The notes: generated from the letters alone by a model not told the origin. DNA of 64,000 nt from Anaerolineae bacterium (GCA_019912965.1 JAIOHM010000200.1:48160-112159), one strand, 5' to 3'. Positions 8,843 through 15,877 are shown, counted from the stretch's first letter. Translations and numbers: made by a program.

Positions 8843-9253
8843 TTAACGGTTGTCGGAAAGCAGCCATTCGACGGCTTCCTCGCGCTTATCCACCGGGAAA
8901 AAGCGGGTTATATCACGGCTGGGGGCTAAAGCCCGGACGAAATTGTCGATGAAACCCAGAACGCCGCCGGATGTGTGCAGCACAACCGTCCGTCCTCGCG
9001 CCCGCTGCGGCATTTGGGTTTCCATCCGGCGGAAACGCTGCGCCCCGGCCACCAGCGATGCAACGCCATCGCTCTGGCTGACATCAACAATATAACGGGC
9101 AGTTTCCGTTTTGGGCGTGGTCGTCAAAATCCCTTCCAGAATGCGGAAGAATTCATCAATAGTCGCCTTCGAAGAATCCTGAAAGACAAACTCGTGAATC
9201 CCGTTTTCCAACCGCGTATAGGCGCACTTGTGGCCGCCCGCTGCCTCGCTCAT
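8843..9253 (-). CDS. Hypothetical protein, STAS/SpoIIAA-like fold
   Basis: A 136-residue soluble protein. The alternating pattern (YTRLENGIHEFVFQDSS, then a helix, then TARYIVDVSQSDG) and the late RTVVLHTSGGV and FFPVDKREEAVEWLL segments resemble STAS or CRAL-TRIO-like small domains used in regulation. I cannot identify a phosphorylatable serine with confidence. GGAG occurs 11 bases before the ATG. It is the first gene of a likely operon with the thioesterase. Function is unknown and the fold is inferred only from the pattern of hydrophobic residues. Confidence 0.6.
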   Translation of the reverse strand: MSEAAGGHKCAYTRLENGIHEFVFQDSSKATIDEFFRILEGILTTTPKTETARYIVDVSQSDGVASLVAGAQRFRRMETQMPQRARGRTVVLHTSGGVLGFIDNFVRALAPSRDITRFFPVDKREEAVEWLLSDNR

Positions 9254-9387
9254 ACCGTTTCGTTCTCCGTACCAGAAATCATAAAGAGTGTGGCTACATT
9301 ATAACACTTGTCCCCGGTATCGTCAGCCGAAACACATCAATGTTTGGTCAGGGCTGTGGATGCAAATCACAGTCCCATATAACAGGC

Positions 9388-10239
9388 TTACTGCTTGACG
9401 ATATTCCCGGATGCGTTATCCACCTGCTGCACCGTTGCCTCGCCGCTGTAAAAGATCGACCCTGAACCTGAAACGGTTGCATTCAGCGACTCACTGACCT
9501 GAAGCCGCGCATCGCCAGAACTGGAGGTATCCACAACTGCCGTCTGGCTCGCCAGATCACTCCCATCAAACGAGCCGGAGCCGCTGATTTGTACATTCAA
9601 CTGCTCAGTCGTTCCGCCCACCGTCACATCACCCGAACTCTCCATAATGACAGTCAAATCGGTCAGCGTCAGAGAGGGGATAGTCGCTTTGCCAGAACCA
9701 GCAAGTGTGAAGGTTGCTTCATCGCTTTCCAGGCTTGTACCATCCAGATCGCCTGACCCTGACAGATTTAAAATGGCGGTGTTTGCCGTAATAGTTGCCA
9801 TTTGCAAATTGCCCGATCCGTTGATCGACAGCGCCAAATCGCCATCGAGTGTCAGATCAGTTGCATAAGCATCGCCCGAAGCATTCAGCGTAATCGCTTC
9901 GAGGCTCTCAACAGTCAGTCTATAAATAATCGGACGAGTAGATGAAAACGACGAACCCGGCTTGGTGCCAAGCTGCAATGTGCCATCAACAATTTCGCTG
10001 GTCAAAAGCGGCAGCAGGTTATCTTCCGCTTCAATCGTCAGACCTTCTGTTTCCCCTTGTTGGATATTCAATGTGCCGCTGGTGTTCAGCTCAACCGCCG
10101 TAAAATTGCTCACATCACGGGTTTCAGTCTGAACATTCCCGGAACCGACAACCCCGCCAATGACATTGTTCACCGTCGTCGTGCAGGCCGCCACAGCCAC
10201 TAGACACATAGCGACCAACAGCCGCAAAATTTTTAACAT
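9388..10239 (-). CDS. DUF2807-type (head GIN domain) lipoprotein
   Basis: About 283 residues. An upstream ATG at 10281 exists, but the ATG at 10239 has GAGGAG 8-9 bases before it and starts a clean lipoprotein signal: MLKILRLLVAMCLVAVAAC, with the lipobox cysteine near residue 19. The mature part repeats short beta strands rich in S, G, T and D (for example LSGSGDLDG, ISGSGSFDG), the pattern of the DUF2807 'putative auto-transporter adhesin' beta-helix domain. In Chloroflexota and Bacteroidota such proteins are anchored at the cell surface; their role is unclear. It appears to be monocistronic. Confidence 0.85.
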   Translation of the reverse strand: MLKILRLLVAMCLVAVAACTTTVNNVIGGVVGSGNVQTETRDVSNFTAVELNTSGTLNIQQGETEGLTIEAEDNLLPLLTSEIVDGTLQLGTKPGSSFSSTRPIIYRLTVESLEAITLNASGDAYATDLTLDGDLALSINGSGNLQMATITANTAILNLSGSGDLDGTSLESDEATFTLAGSGKATIPSLTLTDLTVIMESSGDVTVGGTTEQLNVQISGSGSFDGSDLASQTAVVDTSSSGDARLQVSESLNATVSGSGSIFYSGEATVQQVDNASGNIVKQ

Positions 10240-10365
10240 CGTCGGAACTCCTCGGTCATCATAAAGAATTAAAATCCGCATCCCTTATCCTAACGATGCA
10301 GATATTCCAGCAGGAAGTTCCGAACCTCACCTTTTTCGTTGCCGATTTACACCACTCCGTCTATC

Positions 10366-11028
10366 ATGAGAGTTATGACCGATCACCAAACCCCACCGCC
10401 TTCCATATTTTCGGCCTCTGCTGCCCGCATGGCATTAGACACCCATTGGAAAGCCATCAACGAAATTGAACGGCTTCTGCTCCTGCCGCTGGCACGAATC
10501 CAATTCGCCTTTGCCGGACTACAATGGGGCGAAAACTGGAAGCTCTACGGCCTCCCCATCATTCAAAAACACCGCAGCAGCACCTTGACCATTGGCGCAC
10601 GACTCGAACTGCGCTCAACCGCCCGCAGCAATCCCCTCGGCCCACACCGCCCGGTTATCCTGAGCACCCGCCGCCCCGGCGCAATCCTGCGAATCGGCGA
10701 TGACTTCGGCATGACCGGTGGCAGCATTGTCGCTGAACAGGAAATCATCATCGGGAATCGCGTCACCGTCGGCGCGAACACCATCATCACCGATACCGAT
10801 TTTCATCCCCTTGACCCCATCAGACGCCGTACAGCACCTATCGACGGTGCAACTGCCCCGGTTTTTATTGATGATGACGTGTTCATCGGAATGCAAACCC
10901 TGATTTTGAAAGGTGTTACCATCGGCGCGGGCAGCGTCATCGGCGCGGGCAGCGTCGTCACCCGCGATATTCCCCCCGGTGTTATCGCCGCGGGCAATCC
11001 AGCCCGCATCATTCGTCCGTTGGAATGA
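10366..11028 (+). CDS. Hexapeptide-repeat acyltransferase (LbH family)
   Basis: About 220 residues. The C-terminal half is a left-handed beta-helix acyltransferase domain: IGDDFGMTGGSIVAEQEI, IGNRVTVGANTIITDTDFHP, VFIDDDVFIGMQTLILKGV, then IGAGSVIGAGSVVTRDIPPG and AGNPARIIRPL. The HP in 'DTDFHP' is the usual catalytic histidine region of maltose/galactoside-acetyltransferase-like enzymes. The N-terminal 90 residues are extra. A TTG at 10339 and an ATG at 10375 are alternative starts; no strong ribosome site decides. Such enzymes acetylate sugars of surface polysaccharides. The TIR-domain gene lies 245 bases downstream. Confidence 0.85.
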   Translation: MRVMTDHQTPPPSIFSASAARMALDTHWKAINEIERLLLLPLARIQFAFAGLQWGENWKLYGLPIIQKHRSSTLTIGARLELRSTARSNPLGPHRPVILSTRRPGAILRIGDDFGMTGGSIVAEQEIIIGNRVTVGANTIITDTDFHPLDPIRRRTAPIDGATAPVFIDDDVFIGMQTLILKGVTIGAGSVIGAGSVVTRDIPPGVIAAGNPARIIRPLE

Positions 11029-11038
11029 ACCGAAAGCG

Positions 11039-11209
11039 TTGGTTGTACTGATTGATTCCGCTGGTCAGGCGCACTCAATCCCGGTTGTAGATATGCCCGC
11101 CGCACTACAAAAATTTACGGACGATAAAGTCGTGAGCATATTTGATGCCCACCCCAATAATTTCGCCCATGCGCTTGCCGCCAAAAATCTGTATGATCGA
11201 ATGCATTGA
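11039..11209 (+). CDS. Possible small protein or gene remnant
   Basis: A frame of 56 codons from a TTG, reading LVVLIDSAGQAHSIPVVDM and ending ALAAKNLYDRMH. Its composition (hydrophobic strand, amphipathic helices) looks more like protein than chance, and it is the only coding-like stretch in the 245-base gap before the TIR gene. No ribosome site precedes it, so it may be the truncated remains of a larger gene. Function unknown. Confidence 0.35.
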   Translation: MVVLIDSAGQAHSIPVVDMPAALQKFTDDKVVSIFDAHPNNFAHALAAKNLYDRMH

Positions 11210-11273
11210 TTCGCTTTACCATCTAGAAAAGCTATACTTGCACTCGGATTACGCCTTATTTCGAAAACCACTT

Positions 11274-12692
11274 ATGGCACACATCTTCATCAGTTACAGC
11301 AAACAAGACATCGACTTCACCCGCTACCTCCGCGCCCTGCTGGAAGCCGAAGGTTTCACCATTTGGGTGGATGAAGCCCGCCTGACGCCCAGTTCTCATT
11401 GGTGGAAATCCATCGAAGCCAATATCGAGGGTTGTTCGGCCTTCGTCGTCGTCATGACTCCCGAAAGCGAAGATTCGGATTGGGTCGAGCGTGAAATCCT
11501 GCTGGCGGAAAAACTCAAACGCCCCATTTTCCCGGTGCTGCTGAGGGGGGAAACATGGTCACGTTTGGCGAATATCCAGTACGAAGACCTCCGCGCCGGA
11601 CTCCGCGCCAAACTCTCCAATCACTTTATAAACAGCCTCCGCACCCTCGTACCCATGCAGCAAACCCATGATCGCAGTGTAACCATCTCCATCCAACACG
11701 GCGATATTGTCGAATGCGAAGCAGATGTATTGGCCTTCAAATTTGCGCGTGGCCTGCATGGGGCAGATAGAATCATCGCAGGCGTTTTGGAAATAAAATC
11801 GGGCATTGATCTTCAACAACTGTCTGCGCCACCCGGTGAATACCGATTTGTGGAAACCAATGGTGGAATTCCCGCGCCGCAGGTGCTGTACATTGGCACC
11901 GTCAATATTTTTCGGCTGGACTACCAAGGAATTCGTCTTTTTGCCGAGCGTGTCCTAACCACATTAGCCGAAGTCGCCCCCAACACCCGCCATCTGGCAA
12001 TGACTGTGCATGGCCCCGGTTTCGGCTTGGATGAAGGCGAAGCCTTGCGTTCACAACTCGATGGTTTTCTGGATGCCATCGTCAAGATGCAGTACCCCAA
12101 ATTGCTGGAACGCATCACCATTGTGGAGTTCGATCAAGCGCGTGCAAACCGCCTGCTCGAAATTGCGACCCAATATGCCGCTGACATAGCTTCTGCTTCC
12201 CCATTGGACGATGAATCAGGTTATCGGCTAACGCTGCCCAGTCCATCCATGCAGCCTGCCGAACCTGCTCCAATTGTTGAATCTCCACCTAAAGAGGTCG
12301 TAAAACCTCATGCTTTCATCGCCATCCCGCCGACACCCGATTTGGAAGATATTTTTTACTACGGCATCCAATCGCCTGTCCACGCGCGCGGCTTGCTCTG
12401 TGAACGCATCGACCAAACCGCCCTTACCGAAGACCTGTTCGACGGCCTCAATCAACGCATTCAGAGCGCCTCTGTCGTCGTGGCTGATCTGACTGGCGCA
12501 GACCCCCATGTCTACTTGCAGCTTGGTCTGGCACTCGGCAAAAACCGTCCGGTGGTGCTGCTTGCCAAACAAGGGCAGACCATCAATTTTGAACTGCGCG
12601 GCAACCAACCCCGTTTTTATCAACGCATCAAAGATGTGGAAAGCGTTTTGACCGAGGCGCTTGACCAGCTTAAATCCGAAGGACTCCTATGA
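11274..12692 (+). CDS. TIR domain / macro-like domain / deoxyribosyltransferase-like fusion protein
   Basis: A cytoplasmic protein of 472 residues in three parts. Residues 1-130 are a TIR domain: AHIFISYSKQD, WVDEARLTPSSHWW, and SDWVEREI, where the second Glu sits at the catalytic NADase position of bacterial TIRs. Residues about 150-310 resemble the macro-like N-terminal domain of M17 aminopeptidases: GDIVECEADVLAF, HGADRI, VLYIGTV, AMTVHGPGFGLDE. Residues about 345-472 match a nucleoside 2-deoxyribosyltransferase-like fold: ASVVVADLTGADPHV, LGLALGKNRPVVLL. All three parts are of types that handle NAD, ADP-ribose or nucleosides. The ATG at 11274 starts exactly at the TIR domain. Its stop overlaps the next start (ATGA). 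A defence or nucleotide-signalling role is inference. Confidence 0.8.
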   Translation: MAHIFISYSKQDIDFTRYLRALLEAEGFTIWVDEARLTPSSHWWKSIEANIEGCSAFVVVMTPESEDSDWVEREILLAEKLKRPIFPVLLRGETWSRLANIQYEDLRAGLRAKLSNHFINSLRTLVPMQQTHDRSVTISIQHGDIVECEADVLAFKFARGLHGADRIIAGVLEIKSGIDLQQLSAPPGEYRFVETNGGIPAPQVLYIGTVNIFRLDYQGIRLFAERVLTTLAEVAPNTRHLAMTVHGPGFGLDEGEALRSQLDGFLDAIVKMQYPKLLERITIVEFDQARANRLLEIATQYAADIASASPLDDESGYRLTLPSPSMQPAEPAPIVESPPKEVVKPHAFIAIPPTPDLEDIFYYGIQSPVHARGLLCERIDQTALTEDLFDGLNQRIQSASVVVADLTGADPHVYLQLGLALGKNRPVVLLAKQGQTINFELRGNQPRFYQRIKDVESVLTEALDQLKSEGLL

Positions 12693-13330
12693 ATCCCGCT
12701 TCCCCATCCGCCAGTGTGCTACCGCCTGCTCCCGGCCCACGTCCCCCGGATACCAGCCTGTTTCTTGGGGTCATAGCGGGTTTCATCTTGCGGCTTTTCG
12801 GCTGGACGGTTGGCAGCCTGCCCCCCAATTATCCCAAAATGGTGGTGATCGGCGCACCCCACACCTCGAATTGGGATGGCCTGATTATGGTGCTGTTTGC
12901 CCTTGTGCTGCGTGTACGCTTGGAATGGGTTGGCAAGCACACTCTGTTCCGCTTCCCCTTCGGCTCATTGATGCGTCTGGCGGGTGGTGTTCCGCTCAAC
13001 CGCAGCACCACCAAAAACGCCGTTGATCAAGCCATTCAGGTCTTCAACGAACGCGACAAAATGGCGCTGGTTGTCGCCCCGGAAGGCACACGCGGCAAAG
13101 TCGATTATTGGAAAACCGGGTTTTACTACATCGCGCTCGGCGCAAAAGTCCCCATCGTCATGGGTTATGTGGATTATGGTCGCAAACGGGCTGGATTAGG
13201 GCCAGCAGTCATCCCCTCCGGTGACATCGAAGCCGATTTGGAACACTTCCGCGCCTTCTATGCGGACATCACCCCCCGCCACCCGGAGAAAAAAGGCATC
13301 ATCGCCCTCCCGCCTCCCAAACCAACCTGA
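12689..13330 (+). CDS. 1-acyl-sn-glycerol-3-phosphate acyltransferase (PlsC) family protein
   Basis: A 213-residue acyltransferase. It has the block I motif HTSNWDG (the H-x4-D catalytic pair), FRFPFGSLMRLAGGVPLNR as block II, and VVAPEGTRGK as block III (EGTR), so the active site is complete. A hydrophobic stretch around residues 25-42 may lie in or on the membrane. Family members move an acyl chain from acyl-CoA or acyl-ACP to lysophosphatidate or related lipids. The start overlaps the TIR gene stop in an ATGA, which implies translational coupling. Whether it acts in lipid synthesis or with the TIR protein is open. Confidence 0.85.
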   Translation: MNPASPSASVLPPAPGPRPPDTSLFLGVIAGFILRLFGWTVGSLPPNYPKMVVIGAPHTSNWDGLIMVLFALVLRVRLEWVGKHTLFRFPFGSLMRLAGGVPLNRSTTKNAVDQAIQVFNERDKMALVVAPEGTRGKVDYWKTGFYYIALGAKVPIVMGYVDYGRKRAGLGPAVIPSGDIEADLEHFRAFYADITPRHPEKKGIIALPPPKPT

Positions 13331-13373
13331 TCGGGGATATCTTTATCACACCTTGAGCTGGGGTGTATCTGAA

Positions 13374-13394
13374 ACTCAGTACCCAGTACTCAGA
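13374..13394. repeat. Heptanucleotide repeat left of the foldback element
   Basis: Three period-7 units, ACTCAGT, ACCCAGT and ACTCAGA, end at the left border of the inverted-repeat element. The same sequence family continues on its right side at 13571. Confidence 0.55.
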
Positions 13395-13572
13395 GGGTAA
13401 CTGTTAAAATCTACATTACGATATTTGGTGTTACTATGCTTATATTCTCTGATCTTTTGCTACATTTTGTGGACAGAGAATGCCAAGATCACTCTTTTTG
13501 GAGTGTAAAGCTTCGGTAGCGACATCCAAGACAGTCGAATTATCGTAATAATTTCTTTAACAGTTATCCTCT
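13392..13572. mobile_element. Foldback (MITE-like) element with 8-bp flanking repeats
   Basis: A 181-bp sequence whose ends are inverted copies: AGAGGGTAACTGTTAAA followed 6 bases later by ATTACGATA on the left, and the reverse complement with 25 of 32 positions equal on the right. CAGTACTC stands directly outside both ends (13384-13391 and 13573-13580), as a target duplication would, although the surrounding heptad repeats could produce the same match by chance. Inside are a further 8-bp foldback (ATTCTCTG / CAGAGAAT) and CACTC / GAGTG. There is no open frame. It fits a non-autonomous transposon remnant. Confidence 0.6.
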
Positions 13573-13621
13573 CAGTACTCAGTACTTCTTTTTTACTCAT
13601 CCCTCATACCTCATCACTCTT
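13571..13621. repeat. Heptanucleotide repeats overlapping the cysteine synthase stop
   Basis: Units CTCAGTA, CTCAGTA, CTTCTTT and then TACTCAT, CCCTCAT, ACCTCAT, CACTCTT follow with period 7. The last units include the TGA stop codon (13614-13616) of the minus-strand cysteine synthase gene. Confidence 0.6.
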
Positions 13622-14570
13622 TCCAGAAACTCTCGCTTAGATACTTATAAGCATTGTCCGGGAACAGCGTCACAATCACGCCGGACTCGCCCCGTGCCGC
13701 CACATCTTCAGCCACTTGCAGCGCCCCAACCAATGCCGATGCCGCGCTGATGCCCACCAAATAACCTTCTTCTCGCGCCAACCGCCGCGCCATCGCATAT
13801 GTCGCCTCAGTGCTGACGCCGATATTCCGGTCAGCCAGATGTTCGTCATAAATCCCCGGCTTGATCGCCGTCGGCATATGCTTCAAACCTTCTAACCCAT
13901 GAAATGGTGAATCCGGTTGCAGCGAAACCACCTGAATGTCCGGGTTATAATCCTTCAAACGTCGCCCCGTACCCATCAGCGTCCCGCTTGTGCCCAACCC
14001 CGCGACGAAATGCGTCACCGTGCCGTTCGTCTGTTCCCAGATTTCCACGCCTGTGCTGTTGTAATGCGCCTGCCAGTTTGCCGGATTGTTGTACTGGTCA
14101 GCATAAAAATAGGTGTTAGGTTCAGCCGCCGCCAGTTCCCGTACCGCACGGATAGCCCCATCTGAACCTTCCAGTGGATCGGTATACACAATATCCACGC
14201 CATACGCCCGCAGAATCGCGCTCCGTTCCGGGCTGATATTCTCCGGCAAAAACAGCTTTACACGGTAGCCCTTCGCCGCGCCGATCATCGCATAAGCGAT
14301 TCCTGTATTGCCGCTGGTGCTGTCCAGCAGAATTTTGTCGTGCGTCAGTTTCCCCGCCCGTTCCGCCTCGCGGATGATATTACTGGCTGCCCGGTCTTTA
14401 ACGCTGCCGCCGGGATTCATCCATTCCGCCTTTGCCAACACCTGCACATTTTCCGGCAGATGCGCCGTCACCCGCCGGAAGCCCAGCAGCGGTGTATTCC
14501 CAATCAAACTGTCAATCGTATCTGCCTGCACCGGTGTTTCAATCGCCCAAACCGCCATCATTCCCCTCAT
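13614..14570 (-). CDS. cysK/cysM: Cysteine synthase (O-acetylserine sulfhydrylase family)
   Basis: A pyridoxal-phosphate enzyme of up to 318 residues that makes L-cysteine from O-acetylserine (or a related activated serine) and sulfide. LIGNTPLLG opens the fold; PGGSVKDRAAS carries the PLP lysine; TSGNTGIA binds the substrate carboxylate; GTSGTLMGTGR binds the cofactor phosphate. The later start at 14558 is as likely as 14570, since AGGGG precedes it. Which paralogue (CysK, CysM or a cystathionine synthase-like form) cannot be settled by eye. A promoter and a terminator hairpin upstream suggest attenuation. Confidence 0.9.
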   Translation of the reverse strand: MRGMMAVWAIETPVQADTIDSLIGNTPLLGFRRVTAHLPENVQVLAKAEWMNPGGSVKDRAASNIIREAERAGKLTHDKILLDSTSGNTGIAYAMIGAAKGYRVKLFLPENISPERSAILRAYGVDIVYTDPLEGSDGAIRAVRELAAAEPNTYFYADQYNNPANWQAHYNSTGVEIWEQTNGTVTHFVAGLGTSGTLMGTGRRLKDYNPDIQVVSLQPDSPFHGLEGLKHMPTAIKPGIYDEHLADRNIGVSTEATYAMARRLAREEGYLVGISAASALVGALQVAEDVAARGESGVIVTLFPDNAYKYLSESFWKE

Positions 14571-14611
14571 TTCCCACTCAAAAGGCTAAAGTCTCAAGTC
14601 GTCTTTCTTGT

Positions 14612-14667
14612 AACTTTTAACTTTTGCCATTTAACTCGTCACTCATCACTCGTTACTTGCCACTCAA
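14612..14667. repeat. Heptanucleotide repeat array (8 units)
   Basis: Eight period-7 units follow without a break: AACTTTT, AACTTTT, GCCATTT, AACTCGT, CACTCAT, CACTCGT, TACTTGC, CACTCAA. The array lies in the 5' leader between the attenuator hairpin and the cysteine synthase start. Confidence 0.65.
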
Positions 14668-14674
14668 ACAAAAA

Positions 14675-14755
14675 GACCAGCAGCGGGAGAAATAAAAAGC
14701 GTGGCTGCCGTCCCCATTTGGGGGCGTGCCACGCTGTTCATTCATGCTGCTGGCC
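14675..14755 (-). terminator. Nested terminator / attenuator hairpin upstream of cysteine synthase
   Basis: On the minus strand the inner stem AGCGTGGC / GCCACGCT (14728-14735 with 14698-14705), with CCCC/GGGG inside, is followed by TTTTTATTT. An outer stem, CCAGCAGC / GCTGCTGG, encloses it and is itself followed by TCTTTTTG. Two alternative terminators over one sequence, placed between a good promoter and the gene, is an attenuator layout. The segment GAACAGCGTGGCACG resembles the T-box antiterminator consensus (AGGGTGGNACCGCG), but no stem I could be confirmed. Confidence 0.6.
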
Positions 14756-14870
14756 TTAGGATTGGCCTGTTACTCGTTATTCAGCCGTCTGAAGTGTGGT
14801 CACGTCCCTTGCTTCAGACAACAACACGCGCAAAAATACATAGTAATCGCTCGTTTGGATAAAGACCTAT
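14736..14870 (-). ncRNA. Candidate leader RNA or small RNA
   Basis: This is the transcribed stretch expected between the promoter at 14904-14876 and the terminator at 14735-14690. It holds a clear hairpin, GTCTGAAG / CTTCAGAC, with a 17-base loop. The whole unit of about 180 bases could be the leader of the cysteine synthase gene or a free-standing small RNA. It does not match RNase P, SRP, tmRNA or tRNA patterns that I know. Confidence 0.4.
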
Positions 14871-14875
14871 TCGGA

Positions 14876-14904
14876 AGTGTATCCGAACCCTTAGCCCCTG
14901 TCAA
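14876..14904 (-). promoter_or_regulatory. Strong sigma-70-type promoter
   Basis: On the minus strand TTGACA (14904-14899) is separated by exactly 17 bases from TACACT (14881-14876). Five of six -10 bases and all -35 bases match the consensus. It drives the leader and probably the cysteine synthase gene. Confidence 0.65.
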
Positions 14905-14983
14905 TCAGGCAGCCAACTTTCTTCATAGATGCTTATCTCGCGCCACATCTTACGAAGTTGGCATTCGGTTTACGTCACCTACC

Positions 14984-15092
14984 ATCCCCCAACCATCGTG
15001 CAACCCACACCCCAATTCCTTCGCCTGCAAAGTTAGCCCCAACACCCTCCAAAACGAACCAAATGGTTTACCAAAGAGTCACCCTTTCCATC
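14984..15092 (-). repeat. Dispersed repeat block D, copy 1
   Basis: Read on the minus strand, this contains AAAGGGTGA, then CCATTTGGTTCGTTTTGGAGG and, later, GGGTTGC and ATGGTT. The same order of words appears at 30214-30303 on the plus strand. No open frame spans it. Confidence 0.55.
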
Positions 15093-15170
15093 CCCATCCC
15101 TGATATGCTGTTGATACAACCTGTTTGAAATCTTGGCGGCTCAGGTTAGCTATTTTACATATTGGATAAG

Positions 15171-15212
15171 GGCTGAAAGCTGAGGGCTAAAGGCTAAAAG
15201 TTGATGGCTGAT
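15171..15212. repeat. Heptanucleotide repeat array (GGCTnAA type)
   Basis: Six period-7 units follow in order: GGCTGAA, AGCTGAG, GGCTAAA, GGCTAAA, AGTTGAT, GGCTGAT. It separates repeat block D from block C. Confidence 0.6.
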
Positions 15213-15219
15213 TGGCGGC

Positions 15220-15430
15220 GAAAACCCACTTCCGCCATCGCCATCGCCGCCGCCATCGCCGCCACTGATTCGCAAGATTCACAAAAATGATCTGCGAATC
15301 TGACGAATTTGAAGAGTCTTGCGAAATTTGCGAATCTTCCCCGTATTTCCTGAAAGCTAATAGCTATTGATTTGCGCGCAAACTCTTTTTCGCAATCGCA
15401 ATCGCCGCAATCGCCGCAAACCCATCCCCG
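15220..15430 (-). repeat. Dispersed repeat blocks B and C, copy 1
   Basis: On the minus strand, block B reads GGATGGGTTTGCGGCGATTG and continues with GCGATTGCG words. Block C then has AAATACGG, GATTCGCAAA, TTCGCAAG, CTCTTCAA and later TTGCGAATC. B recurs at 30117-30150 and 61218-61243; C recurs at 61109-61185. The order of B and C is swapped in the 61 kb copy. Confidence 0.55.
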
Positions 15431-15441
15431 GTTTTCTGGAA

Positions 15442-15485
15442 ACTCGTTACTCGTCACTTTGAACTTCGCACTTCGTACCTGGCAC
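15442..15485. repeat. Heptanucleotide repeat array (6 units)
   Basis: The units ACTCGTT, ACTCGTC, ACTTTGA, ACTTCGC, ACTTCGT and ACCTGGC follow with period 7 between repeat blocks B and A. Confidence 0.6.
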
Positions 15486-15489
15486 CCCC

Positions 15490-15670
15490 TGTCAGCGCCA
15501 ACGTCCCGTGTAGCCGCTGTGCAGCGATAACACTGACAAAGCGGCGGCAGCCTCCCATACAACCGCTGACAACAACGGCGCTCCCCCTCAACCGCCGACA
15601 TTGACATTTACGACATGCCTGCTTCCTTCGTTCCCGCCGACACCCCCTACGGCAATTGTGCACACTTTGA
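15490..15670 (-). repeat. Dispersed repeat block A, copy 1
   Basis: About 180 bases that, read on the minus strand, align almost end to end with 29855-30020 on the plus strand (shared words include ATTGCCGTAGGGG, GGCATGTCG, AATGTC, GTCGGCGGTTGAG, CCGCTTTGTCAGT). On the plus strand it holds a short frame from ATG 15615 reading MPASFVPADTPYGN, which the other copy conserves at protein level as MPPSLIPADNPYGN. Confidence 0.65.
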
Positions 15671-15725
15671 ATCCTATTGCTTCATACCTTTCTCCCCAAA
15701 ATCAAAAATAACCAACTCAAAATGA
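15615..15725 (+). other. Short open frame conserved within repeat block A
   Basis: A 36-codon frame starting MPASFVPADTPYGNCAHFES. Its first 20 residues match the frame 29914..29819 (minus strand) in the second copy, with differences spread over codons and two silent third-position changes. No ribosome site is visible and the frames diverge after residue 20, so it may be a broken gene start rather than a working peptide. Confidence 0.3.
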
Positions 15726-15735
15726 CCTATCTTCT

Positions 15736-15830
15736 ACTCGTTACTCGTCACCTGTTACTTCTTTTCTCAGTCCGCAGTCCTCATCCCTCAGTCCTGTTTT
15801 TCTCAGTACCCAGTACTCAGTACTCAGTAC
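15736..15830. repeat. Two joined heptanucleotide arrays
   Basis: First ACTCGTT, ACTCGTC, ACCTGTT, ACTTCTT; then CTCAGTC, CGCAGTC, CTCATCC, CTCAGTC, and after a small gap CTCAGTA, CCCAGTA, CTCAGTA, CTCAGTA. The second type is the same unit that flanks the foldback element at 13.4 kb. The rest of 15671-15900 shows nothing coding. Confidence 0.65.
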
Positions 15831-15877
15831 TAAAAACAAAAACCCCTCTCGTTACCAAGAAGGGTTCACATCCTAAA

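Noticed and set aside
14690..14904. 6S RNA, RNase P RNA, SRP RNA or tmRNA
   Set aside because: None of the conserved sequence words of these RNAs were found; size and promoter/terminator alone are not enough.
15194..15607. Minus-strand frame of 137 codons in the repeat island
   Set aside because: It runs through blocks A, B and C and heptad repeats, is rich in Cys and Arg, has no ribosome site and is not kept open in the 30 kb copy.
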